NCBI RefSeq assembly: GCF_030167925.1
Contig: NZ_JASKUT010000001.1
Location: 3,038,001-3,102,000, forward strand
Reading direction: 5' to 3'
DNA: 64,000 bases
DNA from: Paenibacillus silviterrae
GTDB taxonomy: Bacteria > Bacillota > Bacilli > Paenibacillales > NBRC-103111
Each line of letters begins with the position of its first letter. Positions within the stretch are counted from its first letter, which is position 1. Shown here piece after piece: positions 9,604 through 17,213 of the stretch. A model generated the notes under the pieces. That model was not told the origin of the DNA, searched no databases, and saw nothing but the letters and a program-made list of their open reading frames with translations. A program made the position numbers and the translations under genes.

Positions 9604-10980
9604 TTATCGGACCGGCTGCTGAAGACGGGCCGGCGAAGCCGTCAGCGTCCCGATCCCGTCGTATTCCAGCAGTGTCCGCTTATCTACGTTCCAGGCATTC
9701 CTACCATCCAGCAGAAGAGGCCGCAGCATGACGGACCGGAGATAAGCCGGATCCAGATTGACATACTCCGCCCATTCGGTGATCAGCAGCGCCGCCTCCG
9801 CACCGGCGAGGGCGTCGCCTACCTGAGCTGCCAGCTGCACACCCTCCGGCACAAGACCGGCCGCTTTCTCAAGCGCGATCGGATCGTGCACGAACACCCG
9901 TGCCCCTTCACCGGCCAACGCCTCTATGATGGCCAAGCTGGGAGATTCGCGCAAGTCGTCCGTCCCCGGCTTGAAGGTCAGTCCCAGCACAGCGAGCTTC
10001 TTGCCGTAAAGCGTACCCAATCTTTCTTTGGCCTTATGTACAAGATGAAGCTTCTGGGCATTGTTCACTTCAATGACCGCCGACAGCAGCTTGAAATCAT
10101 ATCCGTTCGTGCCTGCCATATAATGAAGCGCATTCGTGTCCTTAGGGAAGCAGCTCCCTCCATAGCCTATTCCTGCGCGCAGGAAGGAGGAGCCTATTCG
10201 GGTATCCTTGCCGATAATATCGGCCACCTGCTCCACGTCGGCACCGACTCGTTCACACACATTGGCGATCTCGTTGATGAAGCTGATCTTCATCGCAAGG
10301 AAGGCATTCGCTGCGTATTTGGACAGCTCCGCGCTTCTTCGCCCCACTTCGATGTAAGAAATGACGGCCCTCCTGGCAGGCTTCTGTACAAGAGCAGGCA
10401 TCGAGAAGCTCTGTGCGACAATAGCGGAATAGACCTCCCGCATGATCTGCCAAGCGGTTTCGTTCCCCCCGACTACGATCCGTTCGGGGTACAGCGTATC
10501 GGCGACGGCTTGCCCTTGACGGAGAAATTCCGGATTGGAGGCCACGGTGACCTTGCCGTCAAGACCCTCCCGCCTAATGCGCTCTTCCATCCGGTCTCCC
10601 GTGCCTACGGGCACCGTGCTCTTAGTGACAAGCAGCGTAGTCGTTTCTTTGTGGCGCAAATAGACCAGCATCTCCTCGAGGCTGGCATTCAGATACGTCA
10701 GGTCAGGCGAGCCATCCTCCTGGGAAGGCGTTCCGACGGCAACGAAGACGACATCTGCTTCAAGGAGTGCTTCCGCATAGGATGTAGTAAACGTCAAGCG
10801 CTCCCCGGAAGCGTCGAGCAGCTCCTTTAAGCCCGGCTCATAGATCGGCAGCTGCCCTGCCCTCAATCGATCGATTTTCTCGGCATTGACATCAACCGCC
10901 GTAACACGATGACCCAAGTAAGCCAGGGTAACCGCTGTGGTCAAGCCTACATATCCTGTTCCGACAACCGCAATATTCAT
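9604..10980 (-). CDS. UDP-glucose 6-dehydrogenase
   Basis: 458 residues. It oxidises UDP-glucose twice with NAD to UDP-glucuronate. N-terminal NAD fold 'MNIAVVGTGYVGLTTAV' (GxGxxG), central dimer domain, and the catalytic loop 'GYGGSCFPKDT' with nucleophile Cys277; 'GLTFKPGTDDLRESP' is the C-terminal UDP-binding signature. The start at 10980 is fixed by AGGAGA upstream and by the NAD motif; an open frame continues further upstream but runs into the preceding gene. With GalU and the priming transferase beside it, it indicates that the EPS contains glucuronic acid. Homologous to TuaD/YwqF/Ugd. Confidence 0.95.
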   Translation of the reverse strand: MNIAVVGTGYVGLTTAVTLAYLGHRVTAVDVNAEKIDRLRAGQLPIYEPGLKELLDASGERLTFTTSYAEALLEADVVFVAVGTPSQEDGSPDLTYLNASLEEMLVYLRHKETTTLLVTKSTVPVGTGDRMEERIRREGLDGKVTVASNPEFLRQGQAVADTLYPERIVVGGNETAWQIMREVYSAIVAQSFSMPALVQKPARRAVISYIEVGRRSAELSKYAANAFLAMKISFINEIANVCERVGADVEQVADIIGKDTRIGSSFLRAGIGYGGSCFPKDTNALHYMAGTNGYDFKLLSAVIEVNNAQKLHLVHKAKERLGTLYGKKLAVLGLTFKPGTDDLRESPSLAIIEALAGEGARVFVHDPIALEKAAGLVPEGVQLAAQVGDALAGAEAALLITEWAEYVNLDPAYLRSVMLRPLLLDGRNAWNVDKRTLLEYDGIGTLTASPARLQQPVR

Positions 10981-11005
10981 AACGTTCGTCTCCTGTTTCC
11001 AGCTC

Positions 11006-11710
11006 TTAATAAGCATTATTAGGAAAGAAAATGATCCAGACCGTCCGAAGCACAAGCTTAGTGTCGAACCAGATGCTTCGATTCCGAATGTAATACAGGT
11101 CGAGAAACACCATTTCATCAAAGGTTAGCCCATTGCGTCCGCTCACTTGCCACAAACCGGTACAGCCGGGAGTTACCGCAAGTCGCTGCCTATGGTAGCC
11201 GGTGTACTGGGCCACTTCACGGGGAAGCGCGGGTCTCGGTCCGACCAGGCTCATATCGCCACGAAGCACGTTCCACAGCTGGGGCAGCTCGTCGATGCTC
11301 GTTCTGCGGATCCACCGGCCTACCTTGGTGATCCGGGGGTCGTCCTTGATTTTAAACATGGCGCCTTGAATCTCATTTTTCTCGAGCAGGTCTTTCAAAT
11401 GTCGCTCGGCATCGGGAACCATGGAACGGAATTTAAACATGGTAAATTCGGCTCCGTCCTTGCCCACACGTGTTTGGCTGAAAAAAATACTTCCCATCGG
11501 ACTTTCCAGCTTCAGCAGGATCGCCACAATGAGCATAAGGGGACAAAGAAGAAGGAGCCCTATGAAGGCCCCTACGATATCCAATATTCGTTTGATCCAT
11601 AAATACGCCTTCTGCTGCTCCGGCCGGCCCATGAATATGACCTGTGCTTCCGCTCCCGGATGGTAAGCTGCCGTCTTGAGTACTTTTACGTCGCGACTCC
11701 ATTCGTCCAT
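11006..11710 (-). CDS. Undecaprenyl-phosphate sugar-1-phosphate transferase (priming enzyme)
   Basis: 234 residues, the minimal bacterial sugar-transferase form: one N-terminal hydrophobic segment ('[20 protein letters not shown]', about 43-62), then the conserved cytoplasmic domain with 'FRSM', '[20 protein letters not shown]', 'LVGPRP' and '[12 protein letters not shown]'. The four- or five-helix N-terminal domain of the WbaP class is absent, as in many Firmicute enzymes. It puts the first sugar phosphate on undecaprenyl phosphate and so starts EPS synthesis. It lies 21 bp after GalU and has a good AAGGAG ribosome site. Confidence 0.93.
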   Translation of the reverse strand: MDEWSRDVKVLKTAAYHPGAEAQVIFMGRPEQQKAYLWIKRILDIVGAFIGLLLLCPLMLIVAILLKLESPMGSIFFSQTRVGKDGAEFTMFKFRSMVPDAERHLKDLLEKNEIQGAMFKIKDDPRITKVGRWIRRTSIDELPQLWNVLRGDMSLVGPRPALPREVAQYTGYHRQRLAVTPGCTGLWQVSGRNGLTFDEMVFLDLYYIRNRSIWFDTKLVLRTVWIIFFPNNAY

Positions 11711-11731
11711 GGTCCCGTTCTCCTTGCTCCT

Positions 11732-12622
11732 TTACCCGATAACCTGCTGCATTTGCCGCTGCTTCATGAGCTGCTCCATGGCGAGTCTGAGCGGTACCCC
11801 CAGCTCTTCATCCCGCAATGCAAAATCGAGGGTCGTTGTAATGAAGCCCAGTTTCTCCCCTACATCGTACCTTTTTCCCTGGAAGTAGTACGCATAGACC
11901 TCCTGAAGCTGATTCAGCTTTTGGATCGCATCCGTCAGCTGTACCTCTCCCCCGGCGCCGGTCTCCTGCTGTTCCAGAATTTGCATGATCTCCGGTGTTA
12001 ATATGTATCTTCCCATGATAGCAAGGTTCGATGGAGCAAAACCCGGCTTCGGCTTCTCCACAAAGCTGCGAACCTGGTACAGTCTGCCGTCCATCCCTCT
12101 TGGCTCAATGATCCCGTAACGGTGCGTCTCCGCGTCCGGCACAGGCTGTACGCCGATGATGGACGAGCCCGTGTTCTCATACTGCTCCATCAGCTGCTTC
12201 AGGCACGGCTTCTCCGCCTGGACAATGTCGTCACCGAGCAGCACGGCAAACGGCTCGTTACCAATGAATCTTCTCGCGCACCAGACGGCATGCCCGAGAC
12301 CGCGGGGCTCCTTCTGCCGGATGTAATGAATCTCTACCTTCGAAGGGCGCTGCACCTCCTCCAGCAGCCTGAGCTTACCCTTCTCCGCCAAGTTGCTCTC
12401 CAGCTCGAAGGCATGGTCAAAATGATCCTCGATGGCGCGTTTGCCTTTCCCCGTGACAATAATAATGTCTTCGATCCCCGACGCTACCGCTTCCTCGACG
12501 ATGTACTGAATGGTCGGCTTGTCGATAATCGGGAGCATCTCCTTGGGCATAGCCTTTGTGGCCGGCAAGAACCGGGTTCCGAGTCCTGCGGCCGGAATAA
12601 TCGCTTTTTTTACTTTTTTCAT
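11732..12622 (-). CDS. galU: UTP-glucose-1-phosphate uridylyltransferase
   Basis: 296 residues from the ATG at 12622, which has GGAGGG eight bases upstream and begins [20 protein letters not shown], the invariant pyrophosphorylase N-terminus (GxGTRxxP). '[10 protein letters not shown]', '[28 protein letters not shown]' and 'FAVLLGDD' complete the GalU/GtaB signature. It makes UDP-glucose, the substrate of the dehydrogenase encoded two genes downstream. The gene is preceded by a 368-bp structured non-coding interval after the kinase gene, so its expression may depend on readthrough of that leader. A 28-codon upstream extension of the frame falls in the leader and is not believed. Confidence 0.95.
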   Translation of the reverse strand: MKKVKKAIIPAAGLGTRFLPATKAMPKEMLPIIDKPTIQYIVEEAVASGIEDIIIVTGKGKRAIEDHFDHAFELESNLAEKGKLRLLEEVQRPSKVEIHYIRQKEPRGLGHAVWCARRFIGNEPFAVLLGDDIVQAEKPCLKQLMEQYENTGSSIIGVQPVPDAETHRYGIIEPRGMDGRLYQVRSFVEKPKPGFAPSNLAIMGRYILTPEIMQILEQQETGAGGEVQLTDAIQKLNQLQEVYAYYFQGKRYDVGEKLGFITTTLDFALRDEELGVPLRLAMEQLMKQRQMQQVIG

Positions 12623-12670
12623 GGTTACGGTCCCTCCGCGATTGAATAAGATATGGTCTGGTAGAATAAG

Positions 12671-12729
12671 AAAAGCTTCTATCGAAGCCATCTCAAGGAA
12701 GTACATTCGTGCTTATAATGAAGCTTTTT
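12671..12729 (-). terminator. Terminator-like hairpin upstream of galU
   Basis: Arms AAAAGCTTC (12671-12679) and GAAGCTTTT (12720-12728) are perfectly complementary over 9 bp with a 40-nt interior, and on the minus strand the second arm ends in CTTTTCTT. It lies between the structured leader and galU, where a regulated terminator would act. The large loop makes it a weaker intrinsic terminator than most. Confidence 0.45.
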
Positions 12730-12733
12730 TTGA

Positions 12734-12985
12734 AACATCAGAATACTTGAGCTCCGCTCAAAACTAATAAATTCCGATGTTATAAAAATGCTAACTATAC
12801 TGTCTTATCAGGGACGTACCCGGGTAAAACAGTATAAGTAGAATTTTTATGTTTTCTGACTGGGCATTGAACCCATCCTCACGCCACACCCTCGACAATG
12901 AATGTCTAAGGTCATGAAACCCACAGCATGGCCGAGTGCCTACAGTGATACAGGTGCAGTAGACATTACCTGTGATGATGCCCAA
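12734..12985 (-). ncRNA. Structured EPS leader RNA, candidate EAR (epsC-leader) element
   Basis: The gap between the kinase stop (12991) and galU (12622) holds no credible gene but has ordered pairing on the minus-strand transcript. There is a TGCCC/GGGCA hairpin; a domain closed by AATGTCTA/TAGACATT (12960-12967 with 12901-12908) with internal pairs; a stem ATACTGT/ACAGTAT (12797-12803 with 12829-12835); and a nested hairpin AACATC..ATT/AATACTTGAG-type (12734-12744 with 12771-12781, inner TTGAGC/GCTCAA). In B. subtilis the EAR RNA lies in the same place, between the second (kinase, epsB) and third gene of the eps operon, and promotes processive antitermination. The equivalence is inferred from position and structure, not from a sequence match. 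Confidence 0.5.
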
Positions 12986-12990
12986 GGGCA

Positions 12991-13626
12991 TTACACCGTT
13001 TCCTTCGATTTGTTCAGTACGGTACCGAGCAGCCTTGCGTGAATTTGCGTCAGCTGCTCCTGAATTTGCTTGGCTGTGGCTCTCGTGACACGGCCGAATT
13101 CCAGCACCAGCACGACACCGTCGCATTTGGCCGCCAGCACCTTGCCGTCGATGAAGCTTAGCGGCGGTCCGTCCACGATGACCATATCATACGACTGCTT
13201 CAGCTGAGCCAGCAGCTGCTCCATTCGGGTAGAAGCCAGAAGCTCCGAAGCGTTCTGCGCAATAGGTCCCGACTTGATGATGTCGAGCCCGTTCACTGCC
13301 GTAGGCTCAATCGCCTGTTCTAGCTCACAAGTGTTTGACAGATAGGCGCTGAGGCCGCCCGAAGCTTCCCTGCCGAAGTCGCCATAGGGTGTGGACACCC
13401 TAAGATCGGCATCTACGAGCACCGTCCGCTTCCCGGAGCTCGCGAAGGCTACGGCCAGCTGCCTGGCATTGGTGGAGCGTCCCTCCCCGCGTCTGCTGGA
13501 GGTGAAAGCGATCGTTTGTACGCTCTCTCCAGCCGTGGCGAATTCAATATTCACCCGCAGCGTCAGGAATTCCTCATGGAGCAGTGCTCCCTGCTGCGGC
13601 AGGACCCGATTACTTGCCTGTGACAT
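12991..13626 (-). CDS. CpsD/EpsB-type tyrosine kinase (BY-kinase) with altered P-loop
   Basis: 211 residues. BY-kinases are autophosphorylating P-loop ATPases that control EPS polymerisation together with a membrane modulator. Seen here: N-terminal 'EEFLTLRVNIEFA' (matches the E-x-RTLRTNI motif), Walker A at 45-52, Walker A' 'VLVDADLR' (69-76) and Walker B 'MVIVDGPP' (148-155). The Walker A reads RRGEGRST: the invariant Lys of GKS/T is Arg50 (codon CGC, 13479-13477). The following TTAANLA-type helix is also degenerate, and the usual C-terminal tyrosine cluster is missing (ends KSKETV). ATPase/kinase activity is therefore doubtful. It overlaps the modulator gene by 17 bp. Confidence 0.87.
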   Translation of the reverse strand: MSQASNRVLPQQGALLHEEFLTLRVNIEFATAGESVQTIAFTSSRRGEGRSTNARQLAVAFASSGKRTVLVDADLRVSTPYGDFGREASGGLSAYLSNTCELEQAIEPTAVNGLDIIKSGPIAQNASELLASTRMEQLLAQLKQSYDMVIVDGPPLSFIDGKVLAAKCDGVVLVLEFGRVTRATAKQIQEQLTQIHARLLGTVLNKSKETV

Positions 13627-14362
13627 TGGCCACCTCTCCTATCTGGCTTCGCCTCTGCTTCATACTTGTTTGCTGGAGCTGCACCTTCTTCAGCTTGGGG
13701 ACGCTGGCCAGCACCGGCACTCCGAACAGCTGCTTAAGCTCCGCTTCCTTCTTCAAGGTGTCGTCCATGAACTCCAGCAGGAAGGCCAGCCCGACAGAAA
13801 TAATAAGCGATATGACGAAACCGATGATGAGCGAAATATTCGTTCTCTGATTGATCGGCTGAGGATTCTCCTTTAACTGCGCCATATTCAGCAGTGAAAT
13901 ATTATCCACCTTCATGATTTTGGGGATTTCACTTTGAAACACCTCGGTTACCGCGTTGACGATTTTCACCGCCCGTTCATATGTCCGGTCCTCTACTGTC
14001 AGTGTCATCACTTGAGTTCCGTTTAATTGTCCGATTTTCACCATGGTGATGAGCTGTTCCGCGCTGACTTGCAGATCCGGGTATCGCTGAACCACACGGT
14101 TCATGATAGCGGGGGTTTTCATAATCTCGGTGTATGTATTGATGAGCGACATATTGAAGCCGATCGCGCCGAAATCGATCATTTCCTTACCGAACTGATC
14201 CAGCTCTACGGTCTTATTGATGATAAGCTTGGTGGATGCCTGATATGTGGGAACATAATTGTAACTACTGAAGGCCGCCGTACATATGGTGGAAATCACG
14301 ACACAAATGAGAATGAGCCAGAACCGCTTCTTAATGACGCATAAGTATTCTTTGAACTCCAT
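13610..14362 (-). CDS. Wzz/CpsC-type chain-length and kinase-modulator protein
   Basis: 250 residues with the two-helix Wzz topology: TM1 about 13-33 (FWLILICVVISTICTAAF), an extracytoplasmic domain with 'YQASTKLIINK', and TM2 about 177-200 (ISLIIGFVISLIISVGLAFL), followed by a cytoplasmic tail containing 'LKKEAELKQLFGVPVLASVP'. In Gram-positives this protein activates the separate BY-kinase, here encoded immediately downstream with a 17-bp overlap. It is the first gene of the main EPS operon. Upstream lie a strong promoter and two copies of the GATAC-N5-GTATC operator. RBS AGGAGG is eight bases before the ATG. Confidence 0.92.
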   Translation of the reverse strand: MEFKEYLCVIKKRFWLILICVVISTICTAAFSSYNYVPTYQASTKLIINKTVELDQFGKEMIDFGAIGFNMSLINTYTEIMKTPAIMNRVVQRYPDLQVSAEQLITMVKIGQLNGTQVMTLTVEDRTYERAVKIVNAVTEVFQSEIPKIMKVDNISLLNMAQLKENPQPINQRTNISLIIGFVISLIISVGLAFLLEFMDDTLKKEAELKQLFGVPVLASVPKLKKVQLQQTSMKQRRSQIGEVANVTGK

Positions 14363-14379
14363 TGCCGTCCTCCTGTTCC

Positions 14380-14394
14380 GATACGTTATGTATC
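14380..14394. promoter_or_regulatory. XRE-type operator, site 1 (EPS operon)
   Basis: GATACGTTATGTATC has perfect inverted arms GATAC/GTATC around 5 bp. It lies about 8-22 bp downstream of the predicted transcription start of the EPS operon, a roadblock position. The identical 15-mer recurs at 24470. Confidence 0.75.
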
Positions 14395-14408
14395 CTTTGA
14401 CATTTCTT

Positions 14409-14437
14409 ACTTTACGTTACGATTTGTATCATGTCAA
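14409..14437 (-). promoter_or_regulatory. EPS operon promoter with embedded operator (site 2)
   Basis: On the minus strand: -35 TTGACA (14437-14432), 17-bp spacer, -10 TAAAGT (14414-14409). The spacer is filled by operator GTTACGATTTGTATC (14416-14430, one arm mismatch). A protein bound there would block sigma-A RNA polymerase. The promoter reads into the Wzz-like gene at 14362. Confidence 0.75.
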
Positions 14438-14485
14438 GGGCATTTTTTTAAAAATGTCGATTTATACTCCAAACTGTATCATAAT

Positions 14486-15247
14486 TCACAAAATCATTTT
14501 TGCTTCCTCATACCAAGCCTCCTTGGCGGCAAACAGCTTCTGATGCTGCAGCAGCTCCTCCCGGGACAGATCCCACCATCTCCAGCGCAGCAGGAAATCG
14601 ATCTGCTCCTCTCCGAACCGATACTTGAGCACCTTGGCCGGGATTCCTCCGACGATGGCATAGGGCGGCACATCCTTCGTCACGACCGAGCCCGCAGCGA
14701 TAATGGCCCCATCCCCCACCGTGACACCCTGCAAAATCGTTGCATTAATCCCGATCCACACGTCGTTTCCGATCTTCGGCGGACGGGATACATCGTTCCA
14801 CAGCGACTGCAGCTGCAGTCTGTTGCCGGGTCCGTAGGTAGCCGGAGAAGTAGATACATAATGCAGCGGATGCTCCGGCATGCCGATCATGCAATTCGGA
14901 CCGATCGAGCAGTATTTGCCGATTTGTCCTGAGAACAGATAGCCGTTTAAGGTCACATAGGTGTGGTCGCCGATGCTGACCTCGCGATCCGCCGTTACAT
15001 GCTTGAATAGACGGACGTGGCTGCCAACCGACACCTTTTCGCCCAGGAAAACGTCTTTCTCCACAATCGTATGCGCCCCAAGCGACACTCCGCTCATCAG
15101 CTGGGACTCCTTGCCCACGTAGCAGCCCTCGGCAATCTGCACATCACCGTCAATAAGATGGGTTTCGACCAGACTTCCGGGGAACCGTTTTTTTGTAAGA
15201 AAAAGCTTATATGCTTGCTTCATCGCTTTCAGCGGCACTTGTATCAC
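14486..15247 (-). CDS. Left-handed beta-helix acyltransferase (CatB/Vat-like)
   Basis: 253 residues with hexapeptide repeats ([LIV]-G-x4) through residues 30-215, including '[29 protein letters not shown]', the loop '[13 protein letters not shown]' with the His expected to be catalytic, and '[43 protein letters not shown]' (quoted by its landmarks). It likely acetylates a sugar of the EPS using acetyl-CoA. The start is GTG at 15247 with GGAAAGG upstream. It lies upstream of, and is co-directional with, the main EPS operon, but that operon has its own promoter in the 123-bp gap between them. Confidence 0.85.
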   Translation of the reverse strand: MIQVPLKAMKQAYKLFLTKKRFPGSLVETHLIDGDVQIAEGCYVGKESQLMSGVSLGAHTIVEKDVFLGEKVSVGSHVRLFKHVTADREVSIGDHTYVTLNGYLFSGQIGKYCSIGPNCMIGMPEHPLHYVSTSPATYGPGNRLQLQSLWNDVSRPPKIGNDVWIGINATILQGVTVGDGAIIAAGSVVTKDVPPYAIVGGIPAKVLKYRFGEEQIDFLLRWRWWDLSREELLQHQKLFAAKEAWYEEAKMIL

Positions 15248-15270
15248 CGTTACCTTTCCGGCTTAAATAT

Positions 15271-15308
15271 GCTACACTTTGTATCCTTTATGTGGTACAA
15301 TATGTTTC
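15271..15308. promoter_or_regulatory. Operator pair in divergent acyltransferase / glycosyltransferase region (sites 3 and 4)
   Basis: GCTACACTTTGTATC (15271-15285) and GGTACAATATGTTTC (15294-15308) match the GATAC-N5-GTATC palindrome with one and two arm mismatches; centres are 23 bp apart. The second contains TACAAT (15296-15301), a plausible -10 for the plus-strand glycosyltransferase. No convincing -35 was found. These are the weakest of the eleven sites individually. Confidence 0.55.
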
Positions 15309-15343
15309 GAGCTAATCAATCATGATGATAAGGAGAATGGTTT

Positions 15344-16429
15344 ATGAAAAAAATAATTTTATTTGGGGAGAGCGCCAACAGCAGCTCCGGCATCTCCCGG
15401 TACATACGTGCTCTTGCCAAGGGAGTGCAGGAGCGGAGCCCGGATTTTGAATATACGGTTGCCGCACGGAATTTAAAGTCGATCCCAAACTTCGATAAGC
15501 TCGGCGTTCATTATCGCACCCACCCGTTGAAAGGCAGACTGCAGGAGCTTGTCCGCAAAATGCCGGCAGGGGATGCCTTGCTCTTCGGCAGCTCGGATGT
15601 CGTTCATGAGCCTAATTATCAATATAGTCAAGTAAAACGGGGAACCAGGACCGTGCTGACCGTACATGACGTGGGCTGGCGCATCGACAAAACGCCTTAC
15701 GGCTTAGCGCCCGGATTTATTGAAACGGCCGAGCTGGCGATACGAAGAAGCAGCAGAATTATAACGCCTACCGAAACCGTGAGGCAGGATGTCATCCGTT
15801 TCTTCAACTACCCTGCGGAAAATATCCATGTGATTCCTCACGGCGTGGATCCTTTGTTCCTGCAGGTGGGTCTTCCCGAGCGCAGCCTGCCGCAGCCGCT
15901 GCCCGAGGCATATTGGCTCTTCGTCGGCGCACTCACCGCCCGTAAGAATATGGACCGCGCCATCCAAGCTTTATCCGCCATGACGGTAAAGCTGCCGCTG
16001 GTCATTGCAGGAGATGCAACCCCCTACGCGCGCGAGCTGGTGCAGTACGCAGAGAAGCTCGGAGTTCAAGTGCACATCATTAGCGGAGCCGGTGATGAAG
16101 ACCTGAGGGTTATCTACAGCAAAAGCACCGGGCTGCTCTACCCATCCCTGTGGGAGGGCTTCGGACTTCCGATCATTGAGGCCGCATCGACAGGCACCCC
16201 GATTATTACCTCCGGCAATACAGCCATGAAAGAGATTTCGAGCGGCTATTCCCAGCTTGTCGAGCCGTCGAGCGTCAAGGAAATCGCCGCCGCCCTGCAG
16301 TGGGTGCTGCAGCTGGACGAAACGGAAAGACAAGAGCTGCGGGTCAGAGGCCGCGAGCTTGCCCGGGCCTATACCTGGGAGCGCTCTATCGATGCACACA
16401 TCAAGCTCTATGAGCAGATGGTTTCCTGA
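15344..16429 (+). CDS. Glycosyltransferase family 4
   Basis: 361 residues. N-terminal 'NSSSGISRYIRALAKG' is the GT4 acceptor loop. 'WLFVGALTARKNMDRAIQAL' and 'SLWEGFGLPIIEAASTGTPIITSGNTAMKEI' (E-x7-E within EGFGLPIIE) form the nucleotide-sugar site, most like the GT4 group of mannosyl/glucosyl transferases in Firmicute EPS loci. AAGGAG is eight bases upstream of the ATG. It is the only EPS gene on the plus strand, transcribed away from the acyltransferase at 15247, and shares the operator-containing intergenic region with it. It converges on the second acyltransferase with a hairpin between them. Confidence 0.88.
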   Translation: MKKIILFGESANSSSGISRYIRALAKGVQERSPDFEYTVAARNLKSIPNFDKLGVHYRTHPLKGRLQELVRKMPAGDALLFGSSDVVHEPNYQYSQVKRGTRTVLTVHDVGWRIDKTPYGLAPGFIETAELAIRRSSRIITPTETVRQDVIRFFNYPAENIHVIPHGVDPLFLQVGLPERSLPQPLPEAYWLFVGALTARKNMDRAIQALSAMTVKLPLVIAGDATPYARELVQYAEKLGVQVHIISGAGDEDLRVIYSKSTGLLYPSLWEGFGLPIIEAASTGTPIITSGNTAMKEISSGYSQLVEPSSVKEIAAALQWVLQLDETERQELRVRGRELARAYTWERSIDAHIKLYEQMVS

Positions 16430-16453
16430 CCTCCCGGGTCAGTGAAACCATCT
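16416..16453. terminator. Bidirectional hairpin between convergent genes
   Basis: AGATGGTTTC (16416-16425) pairs with GAAACCATCT (16444-16453), with an inner GAC/GTC pair. It overlaps both stop codons and has T-rich flanks on the plus strand (CTTTG). It probably ends both the glycosyltransferase and acyltransferase transcripts. Confidence 0.65.
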
Positions 16454-16972
16454 TTGATAGCTTAACGTGTACGCGAGCTCTCTGCTTCTCGTTCCGAGCT
16501 GCTTGGCCGGCACCCCGCCGACGATCGAGTAGGCCGGGACATCCTTCGTCACGACAGCGCCCGCAGCTACCACCGCCCCTTCCCCGAGAGTAACCCCGGG
16601 CAGGATGACCGCCCGGCTGCCGATCCAGACATAGTCTTCAATCACAACGGGCTGCTCCACCCCGGCAAAGTCATGCGCGTTCACCTCATGCTCTGCCGTG
16701 AGGACCATGACCTCCGGGGAGATGCTCACATTACGGCCGATGACAAGCTTCCCTCTGCCATCCAATAGACAGTCCCTGTTAACGACCGAATGCTCTCCTA
16801 TACGGACTCCTCCGCGGATCATCAGCTTAAGCCCCATATGAACGGCAGCAGATGAGCTGACGGTCAGGTTGAAGAGTTTGGTGTAGAACAAGTATCTGAG
16901 CTTGTGAAAGGGCAGCTTGTTCACTAAATAATTCGCACTGTAGAGCAGAAACTCACCTAACAGTAAACGCAC
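16439..16972 (-). CDS. Left-handed beta-helix acyltransferase (WcaF/maltose-acetyltransferase-like)
   Basis: About 177 residues. Hexapeptide-repeat body from '[40 protein letters not shown]' to '[43 protein letters not shown]' (landmarks only); His in '[12 protein letters not shown]' is the likely catalytic base. Expected to O-acetylate EPS sugars. Start choice: GTG at 16972 has AGGAGG nine bases upstream, whereas the GTG at 16978 lies only three bases from it. The promoter carries a perfect TATAAT overlapped by operators. Confidence 0.83.
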   Translation of the reverse strand: MRLLLGEFLLYSANYLVNKLPFHKLRYLFYTKLFNLTVSSSAAVHMGLKLMIRGGVRIGEHSVVNRDCLLDGRGKLVIGRNVSISPEVMVLTAEHEVNAHDFAGVEQPVVIEDYVWIGSRAVILPGVTLGEGAVVAAGAVVTKDVPAYSIVGGVPAKQLGTRSRELAYTLSYQRWFH

Positions 16973-16994
16973 GGACACGTCCCTCCTTTTGTAT

Positions 16995-17035
16995 GATACA
17001 ATTTGTATACAAGATAATATTATACAATTTGTATC
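16995..17035 (-). promoter_or_regulatory. Promoter with tandem operators (sites 5 and 6) for acyltransferase gene
   Basis: GATACAATTTGTATA (16995-17009) and TATACAATTTGTATC (17021-17035) are each one base off the palindrome and are themselves arranged as a larger inverted repeat, centres 26 bp apart. A minus-strand -10 TATAAT lies at 17024-17019, overlapped by site 6; site 5 falls just past the expected +1. The best -35 is TTGCCT with a short 15-bp spacer. Confidence 0.7.
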
Positions 17036-17153
17036 ATTTAGGCAATACGTGCCGATGCGAGAAATTCACGAGGAGAGTTCCGCTCCCTGCTACGATGAAG
17101 CGCCCTTTTCGGGTCTCTCGGCGCTTCAATCTGCCGTACCTCTTTAATAATCC

Positions 17154-17206
17154 AAAAAAGCTCCCCGCACCGCGGCAGCAATATGACTACGCCGGAGGCG
17201 GGGAGC
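17154..17206 (-). terminator. Intrinsic terminator of the SLH glycosidase-like gene
   Basis: GCTCCCCGC (17160-17168) pairs perfectly with GCGGGGAGC (17198-17206), followed on the minus strand by six T (17159-17154). It begins 8 bp after the stop of the 17214 gene. Confidence 0.85.
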
Positions 17207-17213
17207 TCTGATG

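Noticed and set aside
9487..10830. Long plus-strand open frame (447 codons) opposite the adaptor and UDP-glucose dehydrogenase genes
   Set aside because: It is antisense to two well-supported genes, has no ribosome site, and its product has no recognisable fold. Stop-free antisense frames are common in GC-rich codon use.
12791..13126. 111-codon minus-strand frame across the kinase end and leader
   Set aside because: Overlaps the BY-kinase in another frame, Cys/Arg-rich random composition, no ribosome site; the region is better explained as structured RNA.
14466..14480. Twelfth operator copy ending in GTATC
   Set aside because: Only one arm matches; left arm ACTCC is unrelated, so it is at best a half-site.
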